Program-made: the position numbers and the translations under genes
NCBI RefSeq assembly: GCF_001707825.1
Contig: NZ_LYBM01000005.1
Coordinates: 1-64,000, forward strand
Source of the DNA: Veronia pacifica
GTDB taxonomy: Bacteria; Pseudomonadota; Gammaproteobacteria; Enterobacterales; Vibrionaceae
DNA length: 64,000 nucleotides
Direction of reading: 5' to 3'
Notes under the pieces: generated by a model
The model's database searches: none
The model's input: only the letters and a program-made list of their open reading frames with translations
Told to the model about the DNA's origin: nothing
Part shown: piece by piece, positions 16,332 to 26,215 of the stretch
How positions within the stretch are numbered: the stretch's first letter is position 1
How the letters are laid out: every line of letters starts with the position of its first letter

Positions 16332-17324
16332 ATGCGAAAGTATGTGTGTGCACTAATCATCGTCTTACTCGCAGGGTGTGGTAATGACGAAGGCATAAAA
16401 TCAGTCAATCGTATTCAGTTAACTGATTCCCCGGTTGAACAGGCTTTACTTTCTGCGGATGGCAATTTGACCGCGTTGGTGACGTCATCACAGAATATTC
16501 AGGTCTGGGAAAATACCCTTAAAGCCAAGGTGTTGGACATCGCATCCGGCACGTTTAGAGGTCAAATTGTCAGTTTGTTGATATCTGAGGATAATTCCAC
16601 ATTAGTGGCAGCCAATGCCCGACAGGTATTTTTCTGGGATATAGCGACTGGAGAAAAGTTAGCAGAGCACATATTGTCAGGTATCCACCCTATGGCAAAA
16701 ATAAGAGGGTTGGCGATATCAATGAAAAGTCAGAGCCTGATAGCAGGTTTTTCTGATGGTTCTGTGACTGCCATGAACTTATCATCAGGTAATACAAAGA
16801 CCCTCACTGTCCATAACAAATCTGTTAATCACCTATATTTCAGCCCAGATGGAGTATCAGTGATCACTGCAGCAGATGACGGTTTAGTGAAACACTGGTT
16901 ACTGGCTAATGGTAAGGTTCAGGAGCAATATAAGTTTGACCACAGTATTAGCAGTCTTGCCGTTGACCGGAGCTTTGAGCGCTTTTTTGCCTCGGGAGTG
17001 ATGAAAAAGCAGCGGATAATCCATCTTGATGCCAGTAAAGCACCATCGAATCTGTCTTACAGCAAACGCTTCAAATGGTTTAAGAAAGCGATCTTTGTTG
17101 AAGGTGCACCGATACTGATCACGGCCTCATCTAAATCAGAAATTACGGGTTGGAATGAGAACAAAGGTAAGGAAGTGATGTCTTGGAAAATCACTGACTC
17201 AGATGATGAAGTGAGAATACTGGATATTGAGATGTCTGACAGCAACCATCTATACAGTATCAGTACCGAAGGAGTATTAGAAAGCTGGGATGTGAAGCCT
17301 CTGGTAACTGCCAGTCTTCAGTGA
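16332..17324 (+). CDS. WD40-repeat lipoprotein
   Basis: The start at 16332 follows AAGGAA and opens a lipoprotein signal peptide (MRKYVCALIIVLLAGC), with Cys16 as the predicted lipidated residue; the longer start at 16296 would bury it. The remaining 310 residues contain several WD40-like blades (IQVWENTLKAKVLDIASG, VFFWDIATGEKLAEH, VKHWLLANGKVQ, LESWDVKPL), making a beta-propeller. These proteins are usually scaffolds at the inner or outer membrane; no enzymatic residues are seen. It is transcribed alone, with a terminator directly behind it and the SulP gene converging from the right. Confidence 0.8.
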   Translation: MRKYVCALIIVLLAGCGNDEGIKSVNRIQLTDSPVEQALLSADGNLTALVTSSQNIQVWENTLKAKVLDIASGTFRGQIVSLLISEDNSTLVAANARQVFFWDIATGEKLAEHILSGIHPMAKIRGLAISMKSQSLIAGFSDGSVTAMNLSSGNTKTLTVHNKSVNHLYFSPDGVSVITAADDGLVKHWLLANGKVQEQYKFDHSISSLAVDRSFERFFASGVMKKQRIIHLDASKAPSNLSYSKRFKWFKKAIFVEGAPILITASSKSEITGWNENKGKEVMSWKITDSDDEVRILDIEMSDSNHLYSISTEGVLESWDVKPLVTASLQ

Positions 17325-17332
17325 AAGGAAAT

Positions 17333-17362
17333 AAAAAAAGCGAGCAATGAGCTCGCTTTTTT
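17333..17362. terminator. Bidirectional rho-independent terminator
   Basis: The stem AAAAAAGCGAGC (up to 17345) pairs with GCTCGCTTTTTT (17351-17362) around a five-base loop. A and T tracts flank both sides, so it can serve both the WD40 gene and the converging SulP gene. Confidence 0.85.
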
Positions 17363-17371
17363 CTTTATGGC

Positions 17372-18928
17372 TTAGGCCAGTACGTCAGTCGCAACCTTGT
17401 AGGTCGGATCTTCAATATGGTTTATTTCAACCAGGCTTCCGGCTTTGGTCAGTAATGCATGACAATCTTGGCTCAAATGACGCAGGTGCAATGTTTTGCC
17501 CGCTTTGTTGTAACGCTCAGCCAGCGTTTCAATTGCCTCGATTGCTGAGTGGTCAGCCACTCGGGAATTGGCAAAATCAACAATCACATCGCTTGGGTCA
17601 TTCTGAGCATCAAACAACTCAAGGAAGTTGGCAACAGAGCCAAAGAATAACGGCCCATTCACTTCGTAAATCTTAGAGCCTTGTGCGTTGGTGTGGCTGG
17701 CAGCATAAATGTGTTTAGCGTGTTCCCAGGCGAACATCAGTGCTGACACTATTACACCAATCAGAACCGCAACCGCCAAATCAGTGATCACTGTGACACC
17801 TGTAACCAGTACAATGACAAAGAAATCGCGTTTAGGTACACGGCGGGCCAGCTTGAAAGTTGCCCATTCGAAGGTACCAATTACCACCATGAACATCACA
17901 CCAACCAGCGCAGCCAAGGGGATCATTTCAATCAGCGAAGAGGCGAAAAGAATAAAGCCGAGCAGTGCTAGAGCAGCAGTGATGCCAGACAATCGACCAC
18001 GGCCACCAGAATTGATGTTAATCATAGACTGGCCAATCATTGCGCATCCGCCCATCGCACCAAAGACAGAGCAGGTCATATTGGCAACACCCTGACCGAC
18101 ACACTCGCGGTTACCACGACCACGTGTACCAGTCATCTCATCGACAACGGTTAACGTCAGCAATGATTCTATCAGGCCAACAGCAGCCAGAATCAGAGAA
18201 TATGGAAGGATGATATAAAGAGTGTCCAGTGTCAGCGGTACTTCAGGGAAAGCAAATGACGGGAGGTCACCAGCCAGCGTGGCTTCAGGATTGCCACTCA
18301 TTGAACGCAGAAAATCGACCACAGTGCGGGTATCCAGGTCAAGACCGACCACAGCCAGAGTGACAAAAATAATGGCGACTAATGAAGAGGGCACTGCCGT
18401 GGTTATTTTAGGCAGAAAATGGATAATCGCCATGGTGATACCGACCAGACCCAGCATCAGTGCCATTTGGCTGCCTTCCAGCCACTGCAGGGCACCAGAC
18501 GCATCAGGGACTTTAAACTGTCCGAGCTGGGCAAGGAAAATGACAATAGCAAGGCCGTTTACGAATCCAATCATGACAGGGTGAGGCACCATACGGATAA
18601 ACTTACCCAATCGGAAAATACCGAAAACGATTTGAAGCACGCCAGTCAGTAAAACTGCGGCGAAGAGGTATTGTACGCCATGGTCAATGACCAGACTAAC
18701 CATGACGACAGCCATGGCACCGGTTGCGCCGGAAATCATACCCGGGCGGCCGCCGAGAATTGCAGTCAGCAAGCCCATTATGAAAGCGGCATAAAGCCCC
18801 ACCATTGGATCAACACTGGCGACAAACGCAAATGCGACGGCTTCTGGTACAAGTGCGAGTGCCACGGTTAAACCGGACAGCACATCGTTCTTGACCGATT
18901 GATGTGAAATCTGAGGAAATTCAAACAT
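17372..18928 (-). CDS. SulP-family inorganic anion transporter
   Basis: 518 residues. The N-terminal transport domain has the SulP opening ([26 protein letters not shown], residues 12-37) and about 10-14 hydrophobic segments to residue 400. The last 100 residues form a cytoplasmic STAS domain ([21 protein letters not shown]..., [24 protein letters not shown]). SulP proteins carry sulfate, bicarbonate or dicarboxylates across the inner membrane; this sequence alone does not reveal the ion. The conserved [17 protein letters not shown] part of the substrate site is intact. It is a single gene, convergent with the WD40 lipoprotein gene and sharing its terminator. Confidence 0.9.
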   Translation of the reverse strand: MFEFPQISHQSVKNDVLSGLTVALALVPEAVAFAFVASVDPMVGLYAAFIMGLLTAILGGRPGMISGATGAMAVVMVSLVIDHGVQYLFAAVLLTGVLQIVFGIFRLGKFIRMVPHPVMIGFVNGLAIVIFLAQLGQFKVPDASGALQWLEGSQMALMLGLVGITMAIIHFLPKITTAVPSSLVAIIFVTLAVVGLDLDTRTVVDFLRSMSGNPEATLAGDLPSFAFPEVPLTLDTLYIILPYSLILAAVGLIESLLTLTVVDEMTGTRGRGNRECVGQGVANMTCSVFGAMGGCAMIGQSMININSGGRGRLSGITAALALLGFILFASSLIEMIPLAALVGVMFMVVIGTFEWATFKLARRVPKRDFFVIVLVTGVTVITDLAVAVLIGVIVSALMFAWEHAKHIYAASHTNAQGSKIYEVNGPLFFGSVANFLELFDAQNDPSDVIVDFANSRVADHSAIEAIETLAERYNKAGKTLHLRHLSQDCHALLTKAGSLVEINHIEDPTYKVATDVLA

Positions 18929-19140
18929 TGTGATCGCTTTTAACTTGTTATTGGTGTGTTAAATGAACATTAAGCTCTTGGGGCTTGATGATTACAAAGC
19001 ACCGGATACTACACTAATTCTGTTACAGCCTTCAATGTTTCTGGCTAATCAATGTACTTTCTCATAGCGTTAGTGAGAATTTTCAGTCATTGGCCAGATA
19101 GTCAAATCTGCTGTAAATCTCGTCTTTTTCTAAAAGGTAT

Positions 19141-19171
19141 AAAAAAAGAGCCATGCTTTACATGGCTCTTT
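19141..19171 (-). terminator. Rho-independent terminator of rne
   Basis: AAAGAGCCATG (19145-19155) pairs with CATGGCTCTTT (19161-19171). On the minus strand the stem is followed by a T-tract, 20 bases after the rne stop codon. Confidence 0.85.
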
Positions 19172-19193
19172 GGTCACCAATAGGTGCTATTTA

Positions 19194-22100
19194 TTAGCAG
19201 TATTCAGGCTTTGTCGCAGGTGCCTGTGAGCGGCTTGTTGCCGTTTGACTGCCAGCCTGTTTTGACGGCTGAGCAGACGGCTTAAACGTTGCCACAGCAA
19301 GCTGAATTGGCTCAGCGGTGATCGCTGGTGCCGGTGCTTTTGCCATTGGCGCTGTCACTGACTTGCTGCCGTATAAAGGTTTTGCCGCATCAGTGTTGAA
19401 CGAAACATCTGCGAACGTTTCAACCTTCACTGCTGTTTCACTAGCAGTTACGGCTGCCGCAGCAACAACCTCAGCAGTGTCTTCAGGCGCTTCCTCGACT
19501 ACGGGTTCAGCTACTGTCTGTGATACTTCAACCGTCGCTTGCTCTGAAACTTCAACCGTTCCTTGCTCTTCAACTTCAGCAGAAGCGGCTTCAGTGACTG
19601 ACTCCTTGGTTGCTTGTTGCTCCGTCTCAATGGCACTATCATCGGCCTCTGGAGCGTCTTCATCGATAGCCTCAGCATTTGTATTGTCGTTACTCTCAAC
19701 AACTTCAGCTTGAGTGACAGGCTTTGGTTGTTTCTCAGTCACAGGTTCAACAGGATTAACCTCAATCAGCGTCTCTGTCTCTGCCAGCTCTTCTGCCTTA
19801 GGCGCATCTGCCTGAGTCAGGTCTCTTGAAACAATAACCTTACCCATTGCCACTTCAGGTGCTGCAACACCGCCAAGTGTAACCTGCGCAGAAGCAGTTT
19901 CTACATTTGCTTCAACGTTCTCTGTTGCTTCAGCTTTGTCCGCTGGTTTCTCGCTAATGTCGGCGGAAACAGAAACAGTCCGTGATGGCCATACTTTGCC
20001 CATTGCCATTTCTGGAGATGCCACACCTGACGCCAGAACTGGTGCTTTAGGCTTGGTGATCACACTGACGGTGGACTCCATATTCTCCAACTGTTCAAGG
20101 CTCTGTTCAGTTGTCGCTGAGTCACGGTTACGACGTCGTTGACCGCTCGCACGGAGATGACGTAGAGAGCGACGGTTACGGCGCTGTCCATCACGCTCTG
20201 GCTGATCACCATTTTCATGACGAGGTTGTTTAACCGCTTTCGCATCTGCTGCTACCGCTTCACCTATTGTTTGTAGCGGTGAAACCTGTTGTTCAGCAGC
20301 GTTATTACCAGCCGAGTTTGAATCAACACGTACTTTCTTATTGAGCTTACGGCGCTGACGACGCTGTTTCACCTTCTCAGTTTTTTCTACTGCTGCTTTT
20401 TCAGTGTTTTCGTCTTTAGCTGGTTTAACTGGCTTGGTCGCTTTAGCCTGCTTATCCGCTCTCAGCGCCTTTTGCTCTTCCAGCTCTTCTCTTGGCTGTC
20501 GCTGTTTGCGTTGACGGTCAGGCTTTTCGTTCGGTTTGCGATTTTGGCGTTTATTCTGTTTCTCACCCTGATGCTCGGCAGCTGCCTTGCGATCGGATTT
20601 GTCGCCACGCTCATTGCGGCGTTTACGCTCATTACGTTCGCCATCGCGCTGTGGTCTGCGGTTTCGGCGATTTCCCTGACCTTCCTGGCGATGTTGAGAT
20701 TGGTTTCTGCCTTTTTGTTCAGTACGGCTTTCTTGCGTCTCTTCGGTCGGTGTAAAGAACTTACCAATGAACGAAATGAATCGTTGCAGCAGACCCGGTT
20801 TATCCGATGCTGAAGCCTTAGAGTGAGATGCTTGCTGCGCAACAGGGGCCGGAGAAGAAGGTGCAGCAAAACCTTGTAGAACAGGCTCTTCACGTTTTCG
20901 AACAGGCGCGGCTGTCTGAGTTTCTTCCTTAGCTTCCGCTTCGCGGATATCTTCCAGTTGTTTTGGCAGCTGATAAGACAGTGTTGCGTTCTCATCACCA
21001 GAACGAACTCGAACTACCTCGAAATGTGGCGTTTCCATTTCTGAATTCGGTACAACGACGACACGTACATCATGGTGTTTTTCAACATGCTGGACTGAAC
21101 GACGTTTTTCATTGAGCAGGTATGATGCGACCGCAACAGGTACTATAGCCATGACCTGTCCGGTGTTCTCCTTAAGTGCCTCCTCTTCGATCAATCGAAG
21201 GATAGACAGCGACAGAGATTCAATATCACGGATCACACCTGTTCCTGTACAACGCGGACAGATATGGTGGCTTGCTTCAGCCAGAGACGGACTCAGGCGC
21301 TGGCGAGACATCTCAAGCAAACCAAAGCGGGAAATACGACCAATTTGAACGCGGGCACGGTCCATTCGGACAGCTTCACGCAGACGGTTTTCAACTTCAC
21401 GCTGATGACGAACAGGGGTCATATCAATGAAGTCAATGACGACAAGACCACCAAGGTCACGCAAGCGCAACTGACGAGCAATTTCATCCGCTGCTTCAAG
21501 GTTGGTTTGCAGGGCCGTCTCTTCAATATCAGAGCCTTTCGTTGCTCGGGCTGAGTTGATATCAATTGAGGTCAGTGCTTCAGTTGGGTCAATGACAATA
21601 GAACCACCGGAAGGTAGACGTACCTCACGTTGGAACGCAGATTCTATCTGGCTTTCAATTTGGTAGTGACTGAACAGAGGTACGTCGCTTTCATAGCGTT
21701 TTACACGCTGGATGAAGTCAGGACGAACCAATTGGATATGGTCTTTTGCACGGCCAAACACTTTTTCGCTGTCAATGAGGATCTCGCCAATATCACGACG
21801 AAGATAGTCTCTGATAGCGCGGGCGATAACGTTGCTTTCCTGATGGATCAGGAATGGAGCAGGGTTTGCGTCTGCCGCTTCTTTGACCGCGTTCCAATGA
21901 TTGAGCAGTACTTTTAAGTCCCACTCAAGTTCTTCAGCAGATTTGCCTACACCTGCGGTGCGGACAATCAATCCCATTCCTTGTGGTAGCTCAAGGCCGG
22001 ACATCGCCTCTTTCAACTGACTGCGCTCTTCACCTTCGATACGACGTGAAATACCGCCAGCACGAGGGTTGTTTGGCATCAGTACCAGATAACTTCCTGC

Positions 22101-22466
22101 CAGAGAGACAAACGTAGTCAGCGCAGCACCTTTGTTGCCACGTTCTTCTTTGTCAACCTGAACGATAACTTCCTGACCTTCTTTTAACACCTCTTTGATG
22201 TTTGGTCGGCCTTGGTAGGTATAGTTGCTTGGGAAGTACTCTTTAGCAATTTCTTTGAGGGGAAGGAAACCGTGTCTTTCTGAACCGTAATCGACAAACG
22301 CTGCTTCTAGACTTGGCTCGATACGAGTAATGCGTCCTTTGTAGATATTCGCCTTTTTTGATTCAAAGCCCGGACTTTCAATGTCCAAGTCATAAAGCCG
22401 CTGACCGTCAACTAATGCGACGCGCAACTCCTCTTTTTGAGTTGCGTTGATCAACATTCTTTTCAT
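19194..22466 (-). CDS. rne: Ribonuclease E
   Basis: 1090 residues, close to E. coli RNase E (1061). The catalytic half is standard: S1 domain ([24 protein letters not shown]), 5'-sensor, DNase I-like region with both Mg-binding aspartates (in [12 protein letters not shown] and [10 protein letters not shown]), and the Zn-link CPRCTGTG. Residues about 550-570 ([16 protein letters not shown]) form an amphipathic membrane-binding helix. Next come Arg/Lys-rich RNA-binding stretches, then a long acidic Val/Glu/Ala-rich region, and a short C-terminal segment ([15 protein letters not shown]) where PNPase binds in relatives. Two copies of a GVAxPExAMGKV motif lie in the scaffold half. RNase E cleaves AU-rich single-stranded RNA, processes rRNA and tRNA, and nucleates the degradosome. 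It is divergent from rluC, as in other gammaproteobacteria. Confidence 0.97.
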   Translation of the reverse strand: MKRMLINATQKEELRVALVDGQRLYDLDIESPGFESKKANIYKGRITRIEPSLEAAFVDYGSERHGFLPLKEIAKEYFPSNYTYQGRPNIKEVLKEGQEVIVQVDKEERGNKGAALTTFVSLAGSYLVLMPNNPRAGGISRRIEGEERSQLKEAMSGLELPQGMGLIVRTAGVGKSAEELEWDLKVLLNHWNAVKEAADANPAPFLIHQESNVIARAIRDYLRRDIGEILIDSEKVFGRAKDHIQLVRPDFIQRVKRYESDVPLFSHYQIESQIESAFQREVRLPSGGSIVIDPTEALTSIDINSARATKGSDIEETALQTNLEAADEIARQLRLRDLGGLVVIDFIDMTPVRHQREVENRLREAVRMDRARVQIGRISRFGLLEMSRQRLSPSLAEASHHICPRCTGTGVIRDIESLSLSILRLIEEEALKENTGQVMAIVPVAVASYLLNEKRRSVQHVEKHHDVRVVVVPNSEMETPHFEVVRVRSGDENATLSYQLPKQLEDIREAEAKEETQTAAPVRKREEPVLQGFAAPSSPAPVAQQASHSKASASDKPGLLQRFISFIGKFFTPTEETQESRTEQKGRNQSQHRQEGQGNRRNRRPQRDGERNERKRRNERGDKSDRKAAAEHQGEKQNKRQNRKPNEKPDRQRKQRQPREELEEQKALRADKQAKATKPVKPAKDENTEKAAVEKTEKVKQRRQRRKLNKKVRVDSNSAGNNAAEQQVSPLQTIGEAVAADAKAVKQPRHENGDQPERDGQRRNRRSLRHLRASGQRRRNRDSATTEQSLEQLENMESTVSVITKPKAPVLASGVASPEMAMGKVWPSRTVSVSADISEKPADKAEATENVEANVETASAQVTLGGVAAPEVAMGKVIVSRDLTQADAPKAEELAETETLIEVNPVEPVTEKQPKPVTQAEVVESNDNTNAEAIDEDAPEADDSAIETEQQATKESVTEAASAEVEEQGTVEVSEQATVEVSQTVAEPVVEEAPEDTAEVVAAAAVTASETAVKVETFADVSFNTDAAKPLYGSKSVTAPMAKAPAPAITAEPIQLAVATFKPSAQPSKQAGSQTATSRSQAPATKPEYC

Positions 22467-22899
22467 AAATATTTATTCTCGATTATTTGTCGTTGTTATT
22501 AGTTGTCGGTGACGTGATAAACACGCAATGCTGCCGGACCCCAAGTCTGAAATGGATGCAACCTCACGGCTGGGATTCAGGGGTGCTCTAGGGCATTACT
22601 TTCGACCAACTGACACGGAAAAAACGTTTGCACCGATTTACTCAGTTGGATCTCCTCCTGGGAGCTAGTCTTTGAACACTGGCATTTCTCAAATCATGCC
22701 AACAAACTAACGCATGTTTATTTTGTCGCGTCTTACGCCTGTGCTGCGAAACGAATAAACGGTATTTACTTACCTAATCTGGTGATATTTTAGTCACCCT
22801 TTGCAAAAAAGCCTGAAACTTTTGTGCGTTAAGGCGCAACTATAACAGGGACACTTTTTTGCAGCAAACTCCTTTATCACCGTGATACTATTATCGGCT
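22467..22899. promoter_or_regulatory. Divergent rne/rluC control region with long rne leader
   Basis: No gene lies in these 433 bases. A strong inverted repeat, CCAACTGA at 22606-22613 with TCAGTTGG at 22642-22649, would fold in the rne leader RNA. In E. coli the long rne 5' untranslated region lets RNase E control its own mRNA through a hairpin; the length and structure here suit the same arrangement, but the exact element was not identified. Promoters for both directions must lie in the right half. Confidence 0.55.
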
Positions 22900-23847
22900 A
22901 TGAATACAGATAAACCAAAAGTGCAATTCATCGATATTTCTGATGACATTGCAGGCCAGCGGATTGATAACTTTCTCCGAAATAGGCTTAAAAACGTCCC
23001 TAAAAGTATGATTTATCGCGTTCTCCGTAAAGGAGAGGTGCGAGTTAATAAAAAACGTATAAAACCCGAATATAAGTTACAGGAAGGAGACGTAATTCGT
23101 CTGCCACCCATTAAGATTCCAGAGTCGACAAAGGCTGCTGCTCCCAGCACAAAACTCGAAAAAGTTGCCGAGTTAGAAAAATGTATTATTTTTGAGGATG
23201 ATCACATCCTAGTGCTCAACAAACCATCAGGAACAGCCGTTCATGGTGGCAGCGGTCTTCATTTTGGTGCAATTGAAGCACTCAGAGCATTGAGGCCTGA
23301 TGCCAGATTCCTCGAGCTGGTTCACCGGATTGATCGAGATACTTCTGGTATTCTGTTGATCGCTAAAAAACGTTCTGCTCTCCGCCATTTGCAGGCTCAG
23401 TTTCGTGAAAAAATAGTGCAGAAATATTATTTCGCATTGGTGATGGGAAGTTGGAAAGCGTCGTGTAAAAAGGTCACTGCGCCGCTGTTAAAAAATGAAG
23501 TGAACAGCATTGTCAGGGTTAATCCTAACGGCAAAGCATCAGAAACACGCTTCAAAATAATGGAAAAATTCGAGCAAGCGACGCTGGTTCAAGCCAGTCC
23601 GATAACAGGCAGGACACACCAGATCAGGGTTCATGCGCAGTATACAGGGCATCCTCTGGCTTGGGATGACAGATACGGCGATCCGCGCTTTGATGCTTAC
23701 ACTAAAAAGTTCGGTCTTGGCAGATTATTCCTGCATGCAGCAAACATTAAGTTCTCCCACCCGGCAAACGGAGAGCTGATGGACATCTCAGCCAAGATGG
23801 ACGGCCAACTGGAAAAAACGTTACAAGGATTAAGGAAAACGCTGTAA
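22900..23847 (+). CDS. rluC: 23S rRNA pseudouridine synthase RluC
   Basis: 315 residues from ATG 22900 (the upstream GTG at 22882 would add six unconserved residues). An S4 RNA-binding domain is at residues about 15-80 (QRIDNFLRNRLKNVPKSMIYRVLRKGEVRVNKKRI). The catalytic domain has the conserved HRIDRDTSGILLIAKK motif with the catalytic aspartate, and GRTHQIRVHAQYTGHPLAWDDRYG. RluC modifies U955, U2504 and U2580 of 23S rRNA (E. coli numbering). It stands divergent from rne and directly abuts the HAD gene. Confidence 0.95.
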   Translation: MNTDKPKVQFIDISDDIAGQRIDNFLRNRLKNVPKSMIYRVLRKGEVRVNKKRIKPEYKLQEGDVIRLPPIKIPESTKAAAPSTKLEKVAELEKCIIFEDDHILVLNKPSGTAVHGGSGLHFGAIEALRALRPDARFLELVHRIDRDTSGILLIAKKRSALRHLQAQFREKIVQKYYFALVMGSWKASCKKVTAPLLKNEVNSIVRVNPNGKASETRFKIMEKFEQATLVQASPITGRTHQIRVHAQYTGHPLAWDDRYGDPRFDAYTKKFGLGRLFLHAANIKFSHPANGELMDISAKMDGQLEKTLQGLRKTL

Positions 23848-24504
23848 ATGAAGGAAGACGTGCTGAAAGCTTATAAGCTGGTGATTTTTGACTGGGATGG
23901 GACCTTGATGGATTCGGTCCCAAGAATTATCGCCAGTTTCAGGAATACGGCGGACAGCATGCCGCATTTGCCTCATCACTCTGATGAGGCATTCAAAGCA
24001 ACCATAGGTCTGAGTATTGAAGTCGCCTTTAGGCAGCTTTATCCACTGGCGAGCGATGACGAGCATCAGCGTCTATTGCAAACCTTCCGTCATTTTTTCC
24101 TCAATGACGATGCGTTATCGAAACCCTTGTTTCCCGGCGCTATTCCTATCATTAACAAGCTGAAGGATGAGGGCTGTCTGGTGGCAGTGGCGACCGGAAA
24201 GAAGCGGGAAGGGTTGAAGCGCGATATGGCTTTGGTGAGTTTGAGTAATACGTTTGATGCGACGCGGTCTGCAGATGAGACGGCTTCTAAACCTGATCCG
24301 CTAATGATTGAACAGCTCCTTGAAGAACTGAAGTGCGATAAAGAGTCTGCGGTGCTTGTTGGTGATAGTCACCACGATATGCTGCTGGCAAAAAATGCCG
24401 GAATCGATGCTATCGGGGTAACCTACGGCGTGTCAGACCGACAAACATTGTCTTCCTATGGCCCCGTGGCTCTGGTTGACGACCTTCGGGAATTGATCGC
24501 TTAG
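23848..24504 (+). CDS. HAD-IA family hydrolase (phosphoglycolate phosphatase-like)
   Basis: 218 residues. HAD motifs are complete: I, DWDGTLMDS with the nucleophilic Asp; II, VATGKK; III, a Lys in ASKPDPLM; IV, VGDSHHDMLLAKNAG. A helical cap lies between residues 25 and 90, as in Gph-like phosphatases. Enzymes of this type hydrolyse small phosphate esters in the cytoplasm; the true substrate is unknown. The ATG follows the rluC stop without a gap, so the two are co-translated, an arrangement common in Vibrionaceae. Confidence 0.85.
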   Translation: MKEDVLKAYKLVIFDWDGTLMDSVPRIIASFRNTADSMPHLPHHSDEAFKATIGLSIEVAFRQLYPLASDDEHQRLLQTFRHFFLNDDALSKPLFPGAIPIINKLKDEGCLVAVATGKKREGLKRDMALVSLSNTFDATRSADETASKPDPLMIEQLLEELKCDKESAVLVGDSHHDMLLAKNAGIDAIGVTYGVSDRQTLSSYGPVALVDDLRELIA

Positions 24505-24642
24505 TGTTGATTCTAAACTCCCTGAGCAGGGTTCCACAGGCAATGTCTTTGCAAGCTCTTTTTTACCAGTAAAGGGGCCGACTCTCTTTACTGGTATGCC
24601 GGGCATTAGACGGATAAGACTCTACTTACATACCGACGCTTA

Positions 24643-25233
24643 TTATCTATGGTTCAGCACTGAAACCCCCTCGTTTCTCAGCATCTCACAGAGTCTGATG
24701 ATTGGCAGTCCCACTAAGGTGTTGGGGTCACGTCCTTCCAGTCGATCGAACAAAGTGATACCCAGCCCCTCAGATTTAAAACTCCCGGCACAGTCGAGCG
24801 GCTGCTCAAGCTTGATATAGTTTTCTACCTCGTCGGGTGTCAGAACCCGAAAGTGAACATGGAAAGGCTCTACATCTGTCTGGTAGGTGCCAGTACGAGA
24901 ATTTAGTAATGTGAGCCCGGTGTAAAAAGTCACCTTTTTACCCGAGGCCGCGAGTAATTGCGCAACTGCATTCTCCTCCGTATGCGGCTTACCCAGTACT
25001 TCCCCATCAACGACACAGACCTGATCAGAGCCAATGATAAGAGCATCGTTGTTAGCTTCCTGACAGGCGGTTGCTTTTTCCATTGACAGCCTTGCAACTA
25101 ATGTTTGCGCGTCTTCGCTTTCATGTCGTGTTTCATTTATATCTGGAGATTGAGTGATGAAAGGCAATTGAATTTTTGCCAGCAATGAAGCGCGGTAACG
25201 GGAGCCAGAGGCTAAAACCAGTGGTTGAGACAT
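24643..25233 (-). CDS. Maf-like nucleotide pyrophosphatase YceF
   Basis: 196 residues from ATG at 25233 ([18 protein letters not shown]); the GTG five codons upstream is less likely. Maf signatures are present: the LASGSRYR phosphate loop, [16 protein letters not shown] and a SFKSEGLG segment. The YceF subgroup of the Maf family hydrolyses m7GTP and related modified nucleotides, which agrees with the location between rluC and yceD. It is oriented against the neighbouring operons and shares a 266-base divergent region with yceD. Confidence 0.9.
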   Translation of the reverse strand: MSQPLVLASGSRYRASLLAKIQLPFITQSPDINETRHESEDAQTLVARLSMEKATACQEANNDALIIGSDQVCVVDGEVLGKPHTEENAVAQLLAASGKKVTFYTGLTLLNSRTGTYQTDVEPFHVHFRVLTPDEVENYIKLEQPLDCAGSFKSEGLGITLFDRLEGRDPNTLVGLPIIRLCEMLRNEGVSVLNHR

Positions 25234-25461
25234 AGGATAAATACTCACAAAGTCGATTAGTGATAGGCAGATGACAGTGTAATGTCATACACTGTTCGTT
25301 TCGAGGTGTTTGGCGATCAACTGCACACAGTTGGTTAATCGCGATACAAAGCAGGATTTCCTGATGCAAGCTTTGCTAAGTCGCTGTTGTGCAGAAAGTA
25401 ACCAAATTTAACTTTATCAAAGCTTGGGTCTCTGAGAGTCGCATTTATGGTGTAATTTCCT

Positions 25462-25490
25462 TTGACTCAGGCCGGTTTGAAGGCTAATAT
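25462..25490 (+). promoter_or_regulatory. Sigma-70 promoter of the yceD-rpmF-plsX-fab operon
   Basis: TTGACT (25462-25467) and TAATAT (25485-25490) with a 17-base spacer form a near-consensus promoter. The expected start of transcription falls at about 25496-25498, only a few bases before the yceD ATG at 25500. Confidence 0.7.
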
Positions 25491-25499
25491 TCGCGCCCT

Positions 25500-26030
25500 A
25501 TGCAAAAGGTAAAGCTACCGCTAACGGTTGACCCGTATCGCAGTGCGCAAAAGCGACTCGACTATGATGGTATCATTGTAGCCGCGCAGCTGGAGCGACT
25601 TGCAGAGGCAACTGAAGGTGTGATCAGCGATGCAGGCGTAAAACTCTCATTCGATGTAGATGCTCAAGGCCTCAAAATTGTTAGCGGCAACGCAACAGTT
25701 GAAGTGGAACTTGAATGTCAACGTTGTTGGGGGAATTTCGCACATCGTTATGACATTGAATTTTTATATAGTCCGATTTTCAATGAAGATCAGGCTGGCG
25801 ATTTACCGGATGCTTATGAGCCGGCGATAGTCGACGAAAATGGTGAGATTAACCTTATTCAGCTCGTCGAAGACGAACTGATTGTGGCTTTGCCGCAGGT
25901 TGCTATGCACGAAGAAGAAGATTGTAAAATCGATTCTGAAAACATGGTTTATGGGGAAATCCCACTTGCTGATGAGCGTCCGAATCCATTTGCCGTTTTG
26001 AAAAACTTAAAGCAAAGTAACGAGGAGTAG
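25500..26030 (+). CDS. yceD: 23S rRNA accumulation protein YceD (DUF177)
   Basis: 176 residues, as in E. coli. The N-terminus [22 protein letters not shown] is strongly conserved and fixes the start. ECQRCW (a CxxC pair) and the C-terminal [12 protein letters not shown] are also typical. DUF177 proteins are needed for normal 23S rRNA levels in plants and some bacteria and are nearly always next to rpmF. The start lies just behind a strong promoter, leaving almost no leader for a ribosome binding site. Confidence 0.93.
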   Translation: MQKVKLPLTVDPYRSAQKRLDYDGIIVAAQLERLAEATEGVISDAGVKLSFDVDAQGLKIVSGNATVEVELECQRCWGNFAHRYDIEFLYSPIFNEDQAGDLPDAYEPAIVDENGEINLIQLVEDELIVALPQVAMHEEEDCKIDSENMVYGEIPLADERPNPFAVLKNLKQSNEE

Positions 26031-26035
26031 GGTCA

Positions 26036-26206
26036 ATGGCCGTACAACAGAACCGTAAAACCCGTTCTAAGCGTGGTATGCGTCGTTCACACGATGCACT
26101 GGGTACTGAAGCAGTATCTGTAGATGCAACTTCTGGTGAAACTCACCTGCGTCACAACGTGACTGCAGACGGTTTCTACCGTGGCCGCAAGGTTATCAAC
26201 AAGTAA
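26036..26206 (+). CDS. rpmF: 50S ribosomal protein L32
   Basis: 56 residues ([20 protein letters not shown]..., [17 protein letters not shown]). This is the standard bacterial L32 with a basic N-terminus. It begins six bases after the yceD stop and has GGAG (26024-26027) within the end of yceD. It couples ribosome synthesis to the phospholipid genes that follow. Zinc-binding cysteines are absent, as in many gammaproteobacterial L32 proteins. Confidence 0.97.
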   Translation: MAVQQNRKTRSKRGMRRSHDALGTEAVSVDATSGETHLRHNVTADGFYRGRKVINK

Positions 26207-26215
26207 GGTTGAGCC

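Noticed and set aside
24565-24595. Terminator between the HAD gene and maf
   Set aside because: ACCAGTAAAG and CTTTACTGGT form a good stem, but no T-tract follows on either strand; it remains an unexplained hairpin.
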